Part shown: piece by piece, positions 40,062 through 49,268 of the stretch
Position numbering within the stretch: position 1 is the first letter of the stretch
How the letters are laid out: the number at the start of each line of letters is the position of its first letter
Source of the DNA: Stutzerimonas stutzeri
GTDB lineage: Bacteria > Pseudomonadota > Gammaproteobacteria > Pseudomonadales > Pseudomonadaceae
DNA: 64,000 bases
NCBI RefSeq assembly: GCF_000219605.1
Contig: NC_015740.1
Span: forward strand, 1,240,001 to 1,304,000
Direction of reading: 5' to 3'
The notes under the pieces: generated by a model
Databases searched by the model: none
Told to the model about the DNA's origin: nothing
Seen by the model: the letters and a program-made list of their open reading frames with translations, nothing else
Made by a program: the position numbers and the translations under genes

Positions 40062-42949
40062 TGGCCTGGTCGCTGTCGTGGTCACGCAAGGGCGACGCAT
40101 CGCCTGCTGACGCCGTGGATGCGACCGATGATGCCTGGGCACGGCACGTGGCGGCCTTGGTGGCACAGGGTGTCGCCGAGCCGGGCAGCGCGCTCGGCCG
40201 GGGCCGGCGCAGGCCGGCCACCCAGGCCGACCACGATGCGCTCTATGGCGTCGCGCCGTCGTTCGCGGACTTGCTGCCCTGGGTCGAGTACCTGCCCGGC
40301 AGCAAGTGCATGTTGCTGGAAGATGGCCAGTCGGTGGCGGCCTTCTTCGAGCTGGCGCCGGTCGGCACCGAGGGCCGCGAGATGGCCTGGCTATGGCAGG
40401 CGCGCGATGCGCTGGAGAACGCCCTGCAGGACTCCTTCGACGAGTTGGACGACAACCCCTGGGTGGTGCAGCTCTACGCCCAGGACGAGGCCGACTGGGA
40501 CAACTATCTGCGCTCCCTGGCGAACTATCTGCAGCCGCGTGCGCAGGGCAGTGCGTTCAGCGACTTCTACCTGCGCTTCTTCGCCCATCATCTGCGGGCC
40601 ATCGCCAAGCCGGGTGGCTTGTTCGAGGACACCACGGTGACGCGCCTGCCGTGGCGCGGTCAGGTCCGGCGCGTGCGCATGGTGGTCTACCGCCGCACGT
40701 CCGCGGCCCCGGCTTCGCGGCGCGGCCAGTCGCCCGAGCAGGCGCTGACGACGATCTGCGACCGCCTCGTCGGCGGGCTGGCGAATGCCGGCGTGAAAGC
40801 CCGGCGTCTCGGCGCGGCGGACATCCACGCCTGGCTGCTGCGCTGGTTCAACCCGAATCCGACTTTGCTCGGCGCCACTGCCGAAGATCGGGAACGCTTC
40901 TACGCGCTGACCCGCTACCCGGAAGAGCGGGAGGAGGGCGAGATCGAACTCGCCAGCGGCACCGACTTCGCGCAGCGCCTGTTCTTCGGCCAGCCACGTT
41001 CGGACGTGCCCAACGGCCTGTGGTTCTTCGACGGCATGCCGCATCGGGTGATCGTGATGGATCGCCTGCGCACGCCACCCGTGACCGGCCATCTGACGGG
41101 CGAGACGCGCAAAGGCGGCGATGCCATGAACGCGCTGTTCGATCAGATGCCCGAGGACACGGTGATGTGCCTGACGCTGGTCGCCACGCCCCAGGACGTT
41201 CTGGAGGCGCACCTCAACCACCTCGCCAGGAAAGCCGTCGGCGAGACCCTGGCCTCGGAGCAGACCCGGCAGGACGTGCAGCAGGCGCGCGGCCTGATCG
41301 GCAGCGCGCACAAGCTCTACCGCGGCGCGCTGGCGTTCTACCTGCGCGGCCGCGACCTGGCCCAGCTCGATGCGCGCGGCCTGCAGCTCGTCAACGTGAT
41401 GCTCAACGCCGGTCTGCAACCGGTGCGCGAAGAGGACGAGGTGGCGCCGCTGAACAGCTATCTGCGCTGGCTGCCGTGCGTGTTCGATCCGGCGGCCGAC
41501 AAGCGCCAGTGGTACACCCAGCTCATGTTCGCGCAGCACGCGGCGAACCTGGCGCCGGTCTGGGGCCGCAGTCAGGGCACGGGGCATCCGGGCATCACGT
41601 TCTTCAACCGCGGCGGCGGCCCGATCACCTTCGATCCGTTGAACCGCCTCGACCGGCAGATGAACGCGCATCTGTTCCTGTTCGGCCCCACGGGTTCGGG
41701 CAAGAGCGCGACGCTCAACAACATCCTGAATCAGGTGACGGCGATCTATCGGCCGCGCCTGTTCATCGTCGAGGCGGGCAACAGCTTCGGCCTGTTCGGC
41801 GACTTCGCGGCACGGCTGGGCCTCACCGTGCATCGGGTGAAGCTCTCGCCGGGCGCGGGCGTCAGTCTGGCGCCGTTCGCCGACGCCTGGCGCCTGGTCG
41901 ATACGCCGAGCCAGGTACAGACGCTGGACGCCGATGCGCTCGACGAAGACCAGACCGATGCCGGCATGGCCGTGGAAGGCGACGAGCAGCGCGACGTGCT
42001 CGGCGAGCTGGAAATCACTGCACGACTGATGATCACCGGCGGCGAGGACAAGGAAGAAGCGCGCATGACCCGCGCCGACCGCAGCCTGATCCGCCAGTGC
42101 ATTCTCGATGCGGCACAGCATTGCGTGGCGGACGAACGCACGGTGCTCACACGCGATGTGCGCGACGCGCTGCGCGAGCGCGCCCGCGACGCCACGCTGC
42201 CGGAGATGCGGCGCGCACGGCTGCTGGAGATGGCCGACGCCATGGATATGTTCTGCCAGGGCGTGGACGGCGAGATGTTCGACCGGTCCGGCACGCCGTG
42301 GCCCGAGGCGGACATCACCATCGTGGACCTGGCCACCTTCGCGCGCGAGGGCTACAACGCCCAACTCTCGATTGCCTACATCTCGCTCATCAACACGGTC
42401 AACAACATCGCCGAGCGCGACCAGTTCCTGGGCCGCCCGATCATCAACGTGACGGACGAAGGCCACATCATCACGAAGAACCCGCTGCTCGCGCCCTACG
42501 TGGTCAAGATCACCAAGATGTGGCGCAAGCTCGGCGCCTGGTTCTGGCTCGCCACGCAGAACCTGGACGACCTGCCGAAAGCGGCCGAGCCCATGCTCAA
42601 CATGATCGAGTGGTGGATCTGCCTGTCGATGCCACCCGATGAAGTCGAGAAGATCGCGCGCTTCCGCGAACTCAACGCTTCGCAGAAGGCGCTGATGCTC
42701 TCGGCACGCAAGGAGGCCGGCAAGTTCAGCGAGGGCGTCATCCTGTCCAAGTCGATGGAAGTGCTGTTCCGCGCCGTGCCGCCCAGCCTCTACCTGGCGA
42801 TGGCGATGACCGAGCCCGAGGAGAAGGCCGAACGCTTCCAGTTGATGCAGCAGCACGGCATCAGCGAGCTGGATGCCGCCTTCCGCGTGGCCGAGAAGAT
42901 CGACCGTGCGCGGGGCATCGAACCGCTGGCGCTGGATACGTTGGCCTGA
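40061..42949 (+). CDS. traC: Conjugative transfer ATPase (TraC/VirB4-like), TIGR03744
   Basis: The 962-aa protein is the VirB4/TraC-type ATPase of the system. Walker A is FGPTGSGKSATLNN near residue 545, Walker B lies in the stretch around INVTDEGHIITKNP near 790, and WFWLATQNLDDLPKAAEPML is the later conserved block. The N-terminal half (about 1-480) is the substrate and channel-contact domain with EYLPGSKCMLLEDG. There is no membrane segment. It powers pilus assembly and substrate transfer at the inner membrane. Confidence 0.93.
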   Translation: MAWSLSWSRKGDASPADAVDATDDAWARHVAALVAQGVAEPGSALGRGRRRPATQADHDALYGVAPSFADLLPWVEYLPGSKCMLLEDGQSVAAFFELAPVGTEGREMAWLWQARDALENALQDSFDELDDNPWVVQLYAQDEADWDNYLRSLANYLQPRAQGSAFSDFYLRFFAHHLRAIAKPGGLFEDTTVTRLPWRGQVRRVRMVVYRRTSAAPASRRGQSPEQALTTICDRLVGGLANAGVKARRLGAADIHAWLLRWFNPNPTLLGATAEDRERFYALTRYPEEREEGEIELASGTDFAQRLFFGQPRSDVPNGLWFFDGMPHRVIVMDRLRTPPVTGHLTGETRKGGDAMNALFDQMPEDTVMCLTLVATPQDVLEAHLNHLARKAVGETLASEQTRQDVQQARGLIGSAHKLYRGALAFYLRGRDLAQLDARGLQLVNVMLNAGLQPVREEDEVAPLNSYLRWLPCVFDPAADKRQWYTQLMFAQHAANLAPVWGRSQGTGHPGITFFNRGGGPITFDPLNRLDRQMNAHLFLFGPTGSGKSATLNNILNQVTAIYRPRLFIVEAGNSFGLFGDFAARLGLTVHRVKLSPGAGVSLAPFADAWRLVDTPSQVQTLDADALDEDQTDAGMAVEGDEQRDVLGELEITARLMITGGEDKEEARMTRADRSLIRQCILDAAQHCVADERTVLTRDVRDALRERARDATLPEMRRARLLEMADAMDMFCQGVDGEMFDRSGTPWPEADITIVDLATFAREGYNAQLSIAYISLINTVNNIAERDQFLGRPIINVTDEGHIITKNPLLAPYVVKITKMWRKLGAWFWLATQNLDDLPKAAEPMLNMIEWWICLSMPPDEVEKIARFRELNASQKALMLSARKEAGKFSEGVILSKSMEVLFRAVPPSLYLAMAMTEPEEKAERFQLMQQHGISELDAAFRVAEKIDRARGIEPLALDTLA

Positions 42950-42962
42950 CGGGAGCAACACG

Positions 42963-43706
42963 ATGCGCATGCCTTCATTCGCCCGCCGTCATCCCCGGAT
43001 CGGTCTGCTGATCGTGGCGACGATTGCGGTGGCCTCGTGGATGCTGCTGCGCGCGCCGCATCCGGCAACCGAGTCCATGCCCCTGGCCGCCGCCGGGTCC
43101 GAAGCGCCGAAACCGGCCGGCCCGCCCTGGCTGTATGGCCGTGCCGATGCGAGCTTCACGGTGGTCGGGTACGCCGACCTGGAGTGTCCGTACTGCCGGG
43201 CCTACTTCCCCGCGCTCAAGCGCTGGATCGACGCCCATCCCGAGGTGAATTGGCAGTGGCACCACCTGCCGCTGTCCATGCACGAGCCGGCCGCGACTGC
43301 CGGGGCGCGCCTGGCCGAGTGCGCGGGCGAGACCGGCGGGCATGCCACGTTCTGGCAAGCCGTGGCGTGGCTCTACGCGCACACCCGTGGCGACGGCCAG
43401 GGCCTGCCGGAGGGCCTGCGCTATCCCGACCTCACGCCAGCCATGCAGGGTTGTCTCGACAGCGATCGCCCCGATGCGGTCATCCGTGCCCAGGCGGCGG
43501 AAGCAGCACAGCAGGGCATCGCGGCCACGCCGGCCCTGCAACTGCGCGACCGCGAGTCCGGCAAGACCCTCCTGCTGCACGGCCCCGTCGAAGGCGATGC
43601 CTTGCTGTCGGCCATCGACCTGCTTGCCGCCGGCAGCACGACTGCAGCCGAACCCGCCCATTCCCCAGACATGCCCGCCGGCGTCGCCGGTGACATGCCC
43701 AGGTAG
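42963..43706 (+). CDS. DsbA/DsbC-like thioredoxin-fold protein, transfer-associated
   Basis: The 247-aa protein has an N-terminal membrane or signal segment (GLLIVATIAVASWMLLRA) and a thioredoxin-fold domain with active site CPYC (VGYADLECPYCRAYFPALK, near residue 75) and cis-Pro motif GIAATPALQL. It would form or shuffle disulfides in Cys-rich periplasmic proteins of the apparatus such as the TraU-like protein. The last 15 residues (SPDMPAGVAGDMPR region) are encoded by the first stem of leader-repeat copy D, and the stop lies inside the repeat. Confidence 0.85.
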   Translation: MRMPSFARRHPRIGLLIVATIAVASWMLLRAPHPATESMPLAAAGSEAPKPAGPPWLYGRADASFTVVGYADLECPYCRAYFPALKRWIDAHPEVNWQWHHLPLSMHEPAATAGARLAECAGETGGHATFWQAVAWLYAHTRGDGQGLPEGLRYPDLTPAMQGCLDSDRPDAVIRAQAAEAAQQGIAATPALQLRDRESGKTLLLHGPVEGDALLSAIDLLAAGSTTAAEPAHSPDMPAGVAGDMPR

Positions 43707-43803
43707 CCATCGATCTTCAAGGCTGCGGCGCGGCTCGTCCGCGTTGATCGAAACCCGTTCGCATCGCATCCCTTGACGCGAACAGCCACCGCATCCGCGG
43801 TGG
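43677..43803 (+). repeat. Multi-hairpin ICE leader repeat, copy D
   Basis: Five stems: GCCGGC/GCCGGT (43677-43691), GTAGCC/GGCTGC (43703-43726), GCGCGG/CCGCGT (43728-43744), GTTCGC/GCGAAC (43757-43783) and CCACCGC/GCGGTGG (43786-43803). The first lies inside the coding end of the thioredoxin-fold gene. It ends 98 bases before the radC start, the same spacing as in the other copies. Confidence 0.75.
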
Positions 43804-43901
43804 TGGATGCCCGCTCGTCACCTGTTCCATCCCCATCGTCCCCCGGAGGGTTTGCCCTCCTGGGGCAGGCGCCCTCCGATCTCATCCATTGGAGGTTCGC
43901 C

Positions 43902-44396
43902 ATGTCTCTTGCCATCGCCGACTCCCGCCCGGAGTCGCTCACCCTGATCGCCGCCCAGCACGAAGACTGGATCATCCGGCAGGCCATCACCCTGCTGGAG
44001 AATCGCGTGTTCAAGGCCGGTCCAGCGCTGGGCAGTCCCGCCGCCGTGCGCGACTACCTGCGCCTGAAACTGGTCGCGGAGCCGAACGAAATCTTCGCCG
44101 TCGTGTTTCTCGACAACCAGCACCAGGTGCTCGCCTACGAGCCGCTGTTCAAGGGCACGGTCGACCAGACTTCGGTGTATCCGAGGGTGGTGGTCCAGCG
44201 TGCGCTGGCGCTCAACGCTTCGGCGCTGATCCTGGCGCATCAGCATCCCTCGGGGAACACCGAGCCCTCGGCCGCCGATCGTGTGATCACCGAGCGGCTG
44301 AAGAGCGCCCTGGCCACCGTCGATGTCCGGGTGCTGGATCACTTCATCGTCGGCAAGGGCAGCCCGTACTCGTTCGCCGAAGCCGGCTTGCTGTAG
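43902..44396 (+). CDS. radC: RadC-like JAB-domain protein
   Basis: The 164-aa protein is RadC-like (JAB/MPN fold). The metal motif is [17 protein letters not shown] near residue 110-126, with the H-x-H...D pattern, and [18 protein letters not shown] precedes it. The N-terminal helix-hairpin-helix of chromosomal RadC is missing, as in most element-borne versions. RadC's true role is unsettled; in ICEs it is common beside the transfer genes. GGAGG lies 8 bases before the ATG. A terminator follows at 44431. Confidence 0.88.
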   Translation: MSLAIADSRPESLTLIAAQHEDWIIRQAITLLENRVFKAGPALGSPAAVRDYLRLKLVAEPNEIFAVVFLDNQHQVLAYEPLFKGTVDQTSVYPRVVVQRALALNASALILAHQHPSGNTEPSAADRVITERLKSALATVDVRVLDHFIVGKGSPYSFAEAGLL

Positions 44397-44430
44397 CAGC
44401 ACCAGCGGACGCGCATTCATGTCATCACCA

Positions 44431-44458
44431 CGGGAGCCCTTGGCTCCCGTTTCCTTTC
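44431..44458 (+). terminator. Intrinsic terminator after radC
   Basis: CGGGAGCC pairs with GGCTCCCG (44431-44449, three-base loop), followed by TTTCCTTTC. Confidence 0.85.
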
Positions 44459-44564
44459 GCCGACCCGCCGAGAAATCGGGACTGACCGGTTTCGGTTTCT
44501 TTGTCGTCCCCTGATCTGCGTTGCGCTCGACTACGAGTCTGCATCGACTCCGCGGAGGCGCGAC

Positions 44565-45014
44565 ATGCCGGCTCATTCCCTCAACCTTCCTGCCGCTTCG
44601 CGGCGCCCCCTGGCCACGAGGCTGGCCGCTGGACTGTGCGCCGCGCTGCTCGGTCCCATCGCGGCGGCCGCCGATGTGCTCATCGTCACCGACAGCCGTC
44701 ATCCGGTGCAGGCCCCGGCCGGCGTGCGGATCATCGAGCTGGACCAGGCCACGCGCATCGAGGTCGAACTCGCCGCGCACCTGCCGGCCGACCCGCAACA
44801 GGCCGCGGCCCTGGTGCGGCAGCGGTTGCATGACGGCGGCGAGGCGCTCCAACGCCGCATCGGCCATGCCTACCAAGGTGTCGCGGATGCCTGGGGACTG
44901 GGCATCGCCAAGATTCCCGCCGTGGTGGTCGATCGACGCTACGTGGTCTACGGCGAGCCCGACGTGCCCCGCGCCGTCGCGCGCATCAAGGCCTACCGGA
45001 GCACGCAGCCATGA
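44565..45014 (+). CDS. ICE protein, PFL_4709 (TIGR03757) family
   Basis: The 149-aa secreted protein has a signal peptide (TRLAAGLCAALLGPIAAAA). The mature domain begins DVLIVTDSRHPVQAPAGVRI and ends with GIAKIPAVVVDRRYVVYGE, a thioredoxin-like layout without cysteines. It starts a second transfer unit after the radC terminator, with GGAGG before the ATG, and overlaps the TraU-like gene by four bases. In such systems this and the next gene resemble the TrbC/TraU pair of F, which is inference. Confidence 0.9.
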   Translation: MPAHSLNLPAASRRPLATRLAAGLCAALLGPIAAAADVLIVTDSRHPVQAPAGVRIIELDQATRIEVELAAHLPADPQQAAALVRQRLHDGGEALQRRIGHAYQGVADAWGLGIAKIPAVVVDRRYVVYGEPDVPRAVARIKAYRSTQP

Positions 45015-45955
45015 GTCTCCTGCTGGCATCCCGGCGCCTGCGCGCCACCGTCGCCTCGCTGCTGCTGAGCACGGCCACGTCGACGTTCGCCCTGGACACC
45101 GCCACCATCGTCTCGTCGGCGCTGTCCCCCGACTGCCTCGAATACCGCGTGGTCGGTATCTGCTACTGGCTGTACTGCACGCCCTTCGGCTGCTCGGTTC
45201 GCACTTCCGTCAAGGTGCGCCACTACGTCCCCGATGCGGTGGTGTCGAGCTACTCGAACACCGGCGAAAACCCGTGGCTGGAGGTCAGGGCGATGAGCAT
45301 GCCCAACCCGACCGCCAAGGCGGGCGGTGACGGCACGACCAACCACGACAACGAGAACAATCTCGCCAAGTTCAAGAACGCCGATGTCATCGGCCATCCG
45401 GCCGGGATGGTGTTCAGCCAGTTCGCCAGCGCCTCCGGCTACACCTGCGAAGGCGCGGGCACGGCCTTCATGCCGTATCTGCTGAGCACGCTCGACACGA
45501 TCGCCTGGCGCTACAACATCCCGGAAGCGTTCTACCCCGAAGCGCTCATCCCCGGCCGGCGCGAAATCGGTACGCGCACCGGCCTGAACCTCTGGGGCAA
45601 CGTGTATCCCCGCGGTGGCTTCCTGCACCAGACCGACGACCACAAGAGCGGCGCCGTGGTCGCGCAGCGCGCGGGCGACATCGTGACGCGCCGCAACCAG
45701 ATTCACGTGTACCAGCCTCTGCTGGCCAACGCCCGCGACGGCTACTGGCCGGCCGGCGCGCTGATGGAGACCGACGCCTCGACGGGCAAGTGGCAGGAGC
45801 TGACACCCACGCTCTCGAACAGTTGCGTGGTTTTCCCGCACAGCCGCACCCGCGTGCAGGCCCAGCAAGGCGACTACGCCTGGGCCTTGTGGCGGCCGTA
45901 CTCCTGCTGCCGGCGCCGTGGCCAGGTCTTCCTCGGCAGCGTCGATTTCATGTGA
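45011..45955 (+). CDS. traU: TraU-like ICE protein, PFL_4710 (TIGR03756)
   Basis: The 314-aa secreted protein has a signal peptide (TVASLLLSTATSTFA) and many cysteines (CLEYRVVGICYWLYCTPFGC near the N-terminus, CCRRRGQ near the end), the hallmark of TraU. The central part has ADVIGHPAGMVFSQF and GLNLWGNVYPRGGFLHQTDDHK. It acts in the periplasm, where TraU works in pilus extension and DNA transfer. The many cysteines fit the DsbA-like gene upstream. Confidence 0.9.
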   Translation: MSLLLASRRLRATVASLLLSTATSTFALDTATIVSSALSPDCLEYRVVGICYWLYCTPFGCSVRTSVKVRHYVPDAVVSSYSNTGENPWLEVRAMSMPNPTAKAGGDGTTNHDNENNLAKFKNADVIGHPAGMVFSQFASASGYTCEGAGTAFMPYLLSTLDTIAWRYNIPEAFYPEALIPGRREIGTRTGLNLWGNVYPRGGFLHQTDDHKSGAVVAQRAGDIVTRRNQIHVYQPLLANARDGYWPAGALMETDASTGKWQELTPTLSNSCVVFPHSRTRVQAQQGDYAWALWRPYSCCRRRGQVFLGSVDFM

Positions 45956-45965
45956 GGAACCCACG

Positions 45966-47372
45966 ATGAACGCCTCCCTCCCTGACTTCCTGCACCGCGC
46001 GAAGTCGCTCCTGCGGGCCACGCTGCTCGTGGCGGCCATCACGCTGGTCGTCGGCGTCGCCTGGGCGCAGACCCGCATCGACCCCAATGGCGTGAACGTC
46101 AGCGGCAGCGTGATCGGCGACGACGTGCTCTACAGCATCGGCGGCGGCCGGGCCGTGTCGATGGGTGGTGCCGGCAACATGCAGAGCATCGGCGTCGGCG
46201 TCGGCTGGAACAGCAACCTGATCTGCGGCGACATGAGCATCACCACGACGCTGCAGAACCAGCTCAACGGCATCACCAACGGCTTCCAGACGATCATGAG
46301 CAACGTGATCCAGAATGCCACCAGCGCCGTGGCCTCGCTGCCGGCGCTGATCATCCAGCGCGCCGACCCGGGTCTCTACAACCTGCTGACCAACGGCATC
46401 CTCCAGGCGCGCCTGGACTTCGACCGCTCGAAGATGACCTGCCGGGCCATCGCCAATCGGATGGCGGACATGGCCGGCGGCCAGGCCGGCTGGGACCAGC
46501 TCGCCGAAGGGATGGCGCTGCGGGATGCGGTCAGCAGCACCGATGCCGTCTCCGCCATCGAGCAGGCCGAGTCCAACAAAGGGAACAACGGCGTGCCCTG
46601 GGTCGGCGGCGGCAACGCGGGCGGCTCCGGTCAGAGTTCGATCAAGGTGGTCGGCGATGTGACGCGCGCGGGCTACAACCTGCTCAACGGGCGCAGCGCC
46701 ACCGATACCTCGTCGATCGCGCGCAGCGCCTGCGGCAACCGCCTGACCTGCCAAACCTGGTCCTCGCCCCAGGCGGCCGCGGACTGGGCGACCCGCGTGT
46801 TGGGCGAACGCGAGCAGCGCACCTGCGAAAACTGCACGAAGACCCAGACCACGCCTGGCGTCGGGCTGACGCCAATGATCCAGGAAGAGTACGAGACCAA
46901 GCTGCAGGCGCTGCAGGAACTGGTGACGGGCGCCCGGCCGACGACGCTGGCCAATCTCGACGCAGCCGGCAGCAGCTCGCTGCCGATCACCCGCGGCGTG
47001 ATCGAGGCCCTGCGTGACGAACCCGACCAGGACATGCTGGGCCGGCGCCTCGCGTCCGAGGCGGCGCTGTCCAGCGTGCTGGAGAAGGCCCTGCTGCTGC
47101 AACGCACGTTGCTGACCGGCAAGAAGGAGCCGAACGTCGCCGCCAACGAGCTGGCCGTGCAGGCGGTCGACCAGGAGAACAGCGCGCTGGAGCAGGAGAT
47201 CAACAACCTCAAGACCGAGCTGGAGCTGCGCCGCACGCTGGCCGGCAACTCGGCCATGGCGATCATCCAGCGCCACAGCACCCGCGCTGCCGGCTCGCGC
47301 GGCGTCTTCGAGGGCGACACCACGCGCGACCGTCTGCGGGAAGTCCAGAAGCCGCGGAGCGGTACGCCATGA
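45966..47372 (+). CDS. traH: TraH-like ICE protein, PFL_4711 (TIGR03755)
   Basis: The start is the ATG at 45966; the open frame upstream lies in the TraU gene. The 468-aa secreted protein has a signal peptide (ATLLVAAITLVVGVAWA). The N-terminal region has SIGGGRAVSMGGAGNM, then FDRSKMTCRAIANRMADMAGG centrally, and the C-terminal 100 residues form a coiled coil (QAVDQENSALEQEINNLKTE). Periplasmic; TraH-type pilus assembly factor by position and layout. The stop overlaps the next start. Confidence 0.9.
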   Translation: MNASLPDFLHRAKSLLRATLLVAAITLVVGVAWAQTRIDPNGVNVSGSVIGDDVLYSIGGGRAVSMGGAGNMQSIGVGVGWNSNLICGDMSITTTLQNQLNGITNGFQTIMSNVIQNATSAVASLPALIIQRADPGLYNLLTNGILQARLDFDRSKMTCRAIANRMADMAGGQAGWDQLAEGMALRDAVSSTDAVSAIEQAESNKGNNGVPWVGGGNAGGSGQSSIKVVGDVTRAGYNLLNGRSATDTSSIARSACGNRLTCQTWSSPQAAADWATRVLGEREQRTCENCTKTQTTPGVGLTPMIQEEYETKLQALQELVTGARPTTLANLDAAGSSSLPITRGVIEALRDEPDQDMLGRRLASEAALSSVLEKALLLQRTLLTGKKEPNVAANELAVQAVDQENSALEQEINNLKTELELRRTLAGNSAMAIIQRHSTRAAGSRGVFEGDTTRDRLREVQKPRSGTP

Positions 47373-47722
47373 GCCGGCTCGCCTGGCTGCGGCTTGCATG
47401 GCTGTTCAACCGCCGCGTCGGCGTGGCGCTGCTGTGGACCTTGCTGGTGGTCGCCGCCGCGGTGGCGGTGAACATCGCCGGCATCCACGTGGTCGGCGGC
47501 ATCGAGGGCTGGCAGCACTGGCTGCAGGCGCACGCCGGCCACTTCTTCGTGTGGCGTCTGTGCCTCTACGGAGCGACGGCTTACGGCTGGTGGTGGATGC
47601 GTCGGCGCCTGTTGCGGCGGGAGCCGTCCCGCGAGACGCATCAGCGCCTGCTGCGCACGGAGATCGCGGCCGTGATCGCCGTGGTCGCGCTGGAAGCCAG
47701 CCAACTGTTGCGGCACGGCTGA
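47369..47722 (+). CDS. Small ICE membrane protein (117 aa)
   Basis: Three probable membrane helices: VGVALLWTLLVVAAAVAVNI (residues 17-37), FFVWRLCLYGATAYGWWWM (about 58-77) and the C-terminal IAAVIAVVALEASQLL. The loop after the second is strongly basic (RRRLLRREPSRETHQR). It overlaps the TraH-like stop by four bases and lies 15 bases before the TraG-like gene. It is conserved in place in related ICEs, without a named function that I can give. Confidence 0.82.
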   Translation: MSRLAWLRLAWLFNRRVGVALLWTLLVVAAAVAVNIAGIHVVGGIEGWQHWLQAHAGHFFVWRLCLYGATAYGWWWMRRRLLRREPSRETHQRLLRTEIAAVIAVVALEASQLLRHG

Positions 47723-47737
47723 GACCGGGAGGCAGGC

Positions 47738-49261
47738 ATGACGCTCTACACCACGGACTACCTGGAGTATTACCTGACCCTGGTGGCTTGGGTGGTCAAC
47801 AACGGCATCTGGAGCATCCTCGTGGCCAGCGGCGTGTTCGCGCTGCCGTTCGTGGCCATCGTGATCCAGGAATGGCTCAAGGCCCGCAGCGAAGGTGCGG
47901 ACGAAGGCAACAAGGGCGTGCTGTCGTCGATGCGCATCGAGAACCGGGTGTGGGTGGCGATCGTGGTCATCATGTTCGCGGGCATCCCGTTCATCCCGGT
48001 GGATCTCGCCACGATCAGGTTCGACACCACGCGCTCCGCGCAATGCCAGGTCAACGTCCCGCTGCCCAACGACACGGGCTGGTCCAACGTCTACACGGCG
48101 CTCAACGACCAGAGCGCGCTGGTGCCGGTGTGGTGGTTCTTCATGCACGCGCTGTCGAAAGCCGTGACGGGCTCCGCGGTGGCGGCGATTCCCTGCGGCA
48201 CGGACCTGCGTCAGATTCGCATGGATGTGGATGCCACGCGCATCGACGATCCGGTGCTGGCACAGGAGGTCGCCGACTTCACGCACGACTGCTACGGGCC
48301 GTCGCGCGCCAAGCTGTTCATGAACCGGCCGACGCTCTCCGACGAGCAGATGAACGACGTCACCTGGATCGGGTCGAGTTACTTCCTCGACACGCCCGGC
48401 TTCTATGACACCTATCGCGCCAAGACCCCACGCACGGCCTGGCCCTACGACGCGACCCGCGATGCGGGGCTGGCACAGGTGGACAGCGGCGGCGGCTATC
48501 CGTCCTGCCAGCAGTGGTGGGCCGATGGCGGCCAGGGACTGCGTAGCCGGCTGCTGGCACAGGTCGACCCGGACCTGCTGACCCGCATCGGGCGCTGGGC
48601 GGGCTTCCTGTCGCAGAGCGAGGTCAATGACTCGGTGATCCGCGCCGTCGTCTCACCGCGGCAGCAGAAGATGAACCAGGGCGCCGTCTACACCGACTAC
48701 GGCGGCCAGATCGACAAGACGCTGCCGAACATCGTCACGCGCGGCGCGAGCGACCTGGCGCTGACCGTCGGCTCGCTGGGCTTCTTTCCGGCGATGGACG
48801 TGGTGCGCCAGGCGCTGCCGATGGTGCTGACCATGCTCAAGATGGCGCTCGTCATCTGCATCCCGTTGGTGCTGCTGATCGGCACCTACGACCTGAAGAC
48901 GGTGGTGACGGTGAGCTGCGTCCAGTTCGCGCTGTTCTTCGTGGACTTCTGGTTCCAGCTCGCGCGCTGGATCGACAGCACGATCCTGGATGCGCTCTAC
49001 GGCTGGGGGTTTGGCGCGGACAGGCCGCACACGAACTTCGATCCGTTGATCGGTTTGAACAACGCCTTTGGCGACATGCTCCTTAACTTCGTCATGGCGA
49101 TGATGTTCATCGTGCTGCCGACGTTTTGGGTCATGGCATTGGCTTGGGCAGGCGTTCGCACGGGAAATATCGTGCAGGGGTTGTCCACCGCCACCTCGGA
49201 CGCCAAGGGCGCTGGGGGGCGTGGCGCTGGTATGGCAATGAGCGCTGTATCGAAGAAGTGA
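47738..49261 (+). CDS. traG: TraG-like ICE membrane protein
   Basis: The 507-aa inner-membrane protein resembles the TraG N-terminal domain. N-terminal helices lie near residues 20-45 and 75-95, and the C-terminal half carries further helices (VLTMLKMALVICIPLVLLIG, FALFFVDFWFQLARWID, DMLLNFVMAMMFIVLPTFW). A large periplasmic loop (about 95-350) holds several cysteines. It lacks the long cytoplasmic extension of F TraG. It is the last gene of the transfer operon and meets the DUF3742 gene tail to tail. GGAGG precedes the ATG. Confidence 0.9.
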   Translation: MTLYTTDYLEYYLTLVAWVVNNGIWSILVASGVFALPFVAIVIQEWLKARSEGADEGNKGVLSSMRIENRVWVAIVVIMFAGIPFIPVDLATIRFDTTRSAQCQVNVPLPNDTGWSNVYTALNDQSALVPVWWFFMHALSKAVTGSAVAAIPCGTDLRQIRMDVDATRIDDPVLAQEVADFTHDCYGPSRAKLFMNRPTLSDEQMNDVTWIGSSYFLDTPGFYDTYRAKTPRTAWPYDATRDAGLAQVDSGGGYPSCQQWWADGGQGLRSRLLAQVDPDLLTRIGRWAGFLSQSEVNDSVIRAVVSPRQQKMNQGAVYTDYGGQIDKTLPNIVTRGASDLALTVGSLGFFPAMDVVRQALPMVLTMLKMALVICIPLVLLIGTYDLKTVVTVSCVQFALFFVDFWFQLARWIDSTILDALYGWGFGADRPHTNFDPLIGLNNAFGDMLLNFVMAMMFIVLPTFWVMALAWAGVRTGNIVQGLSTATSDAKGAGGRGAGMAMSAVSKK

Positions 49262-49268
49262 CCGCCGT

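Noticed and set aside
40391..42970. 859-codon antisense frame opposite the TraC-like ATPase, and similar frames opposite TIGR03752 and TraH
   Set aside because: These mirror the coding strand's codon bias. The sense genes have clear ATPase and family motifs.
4957..43803. The four repeat copies as a small protein family (similar Arg/Ser-rich peptide in each)
   Set aside because: The reading frames are not consistent in start or stop, and the substitutions preserve base pairing rather than codons.
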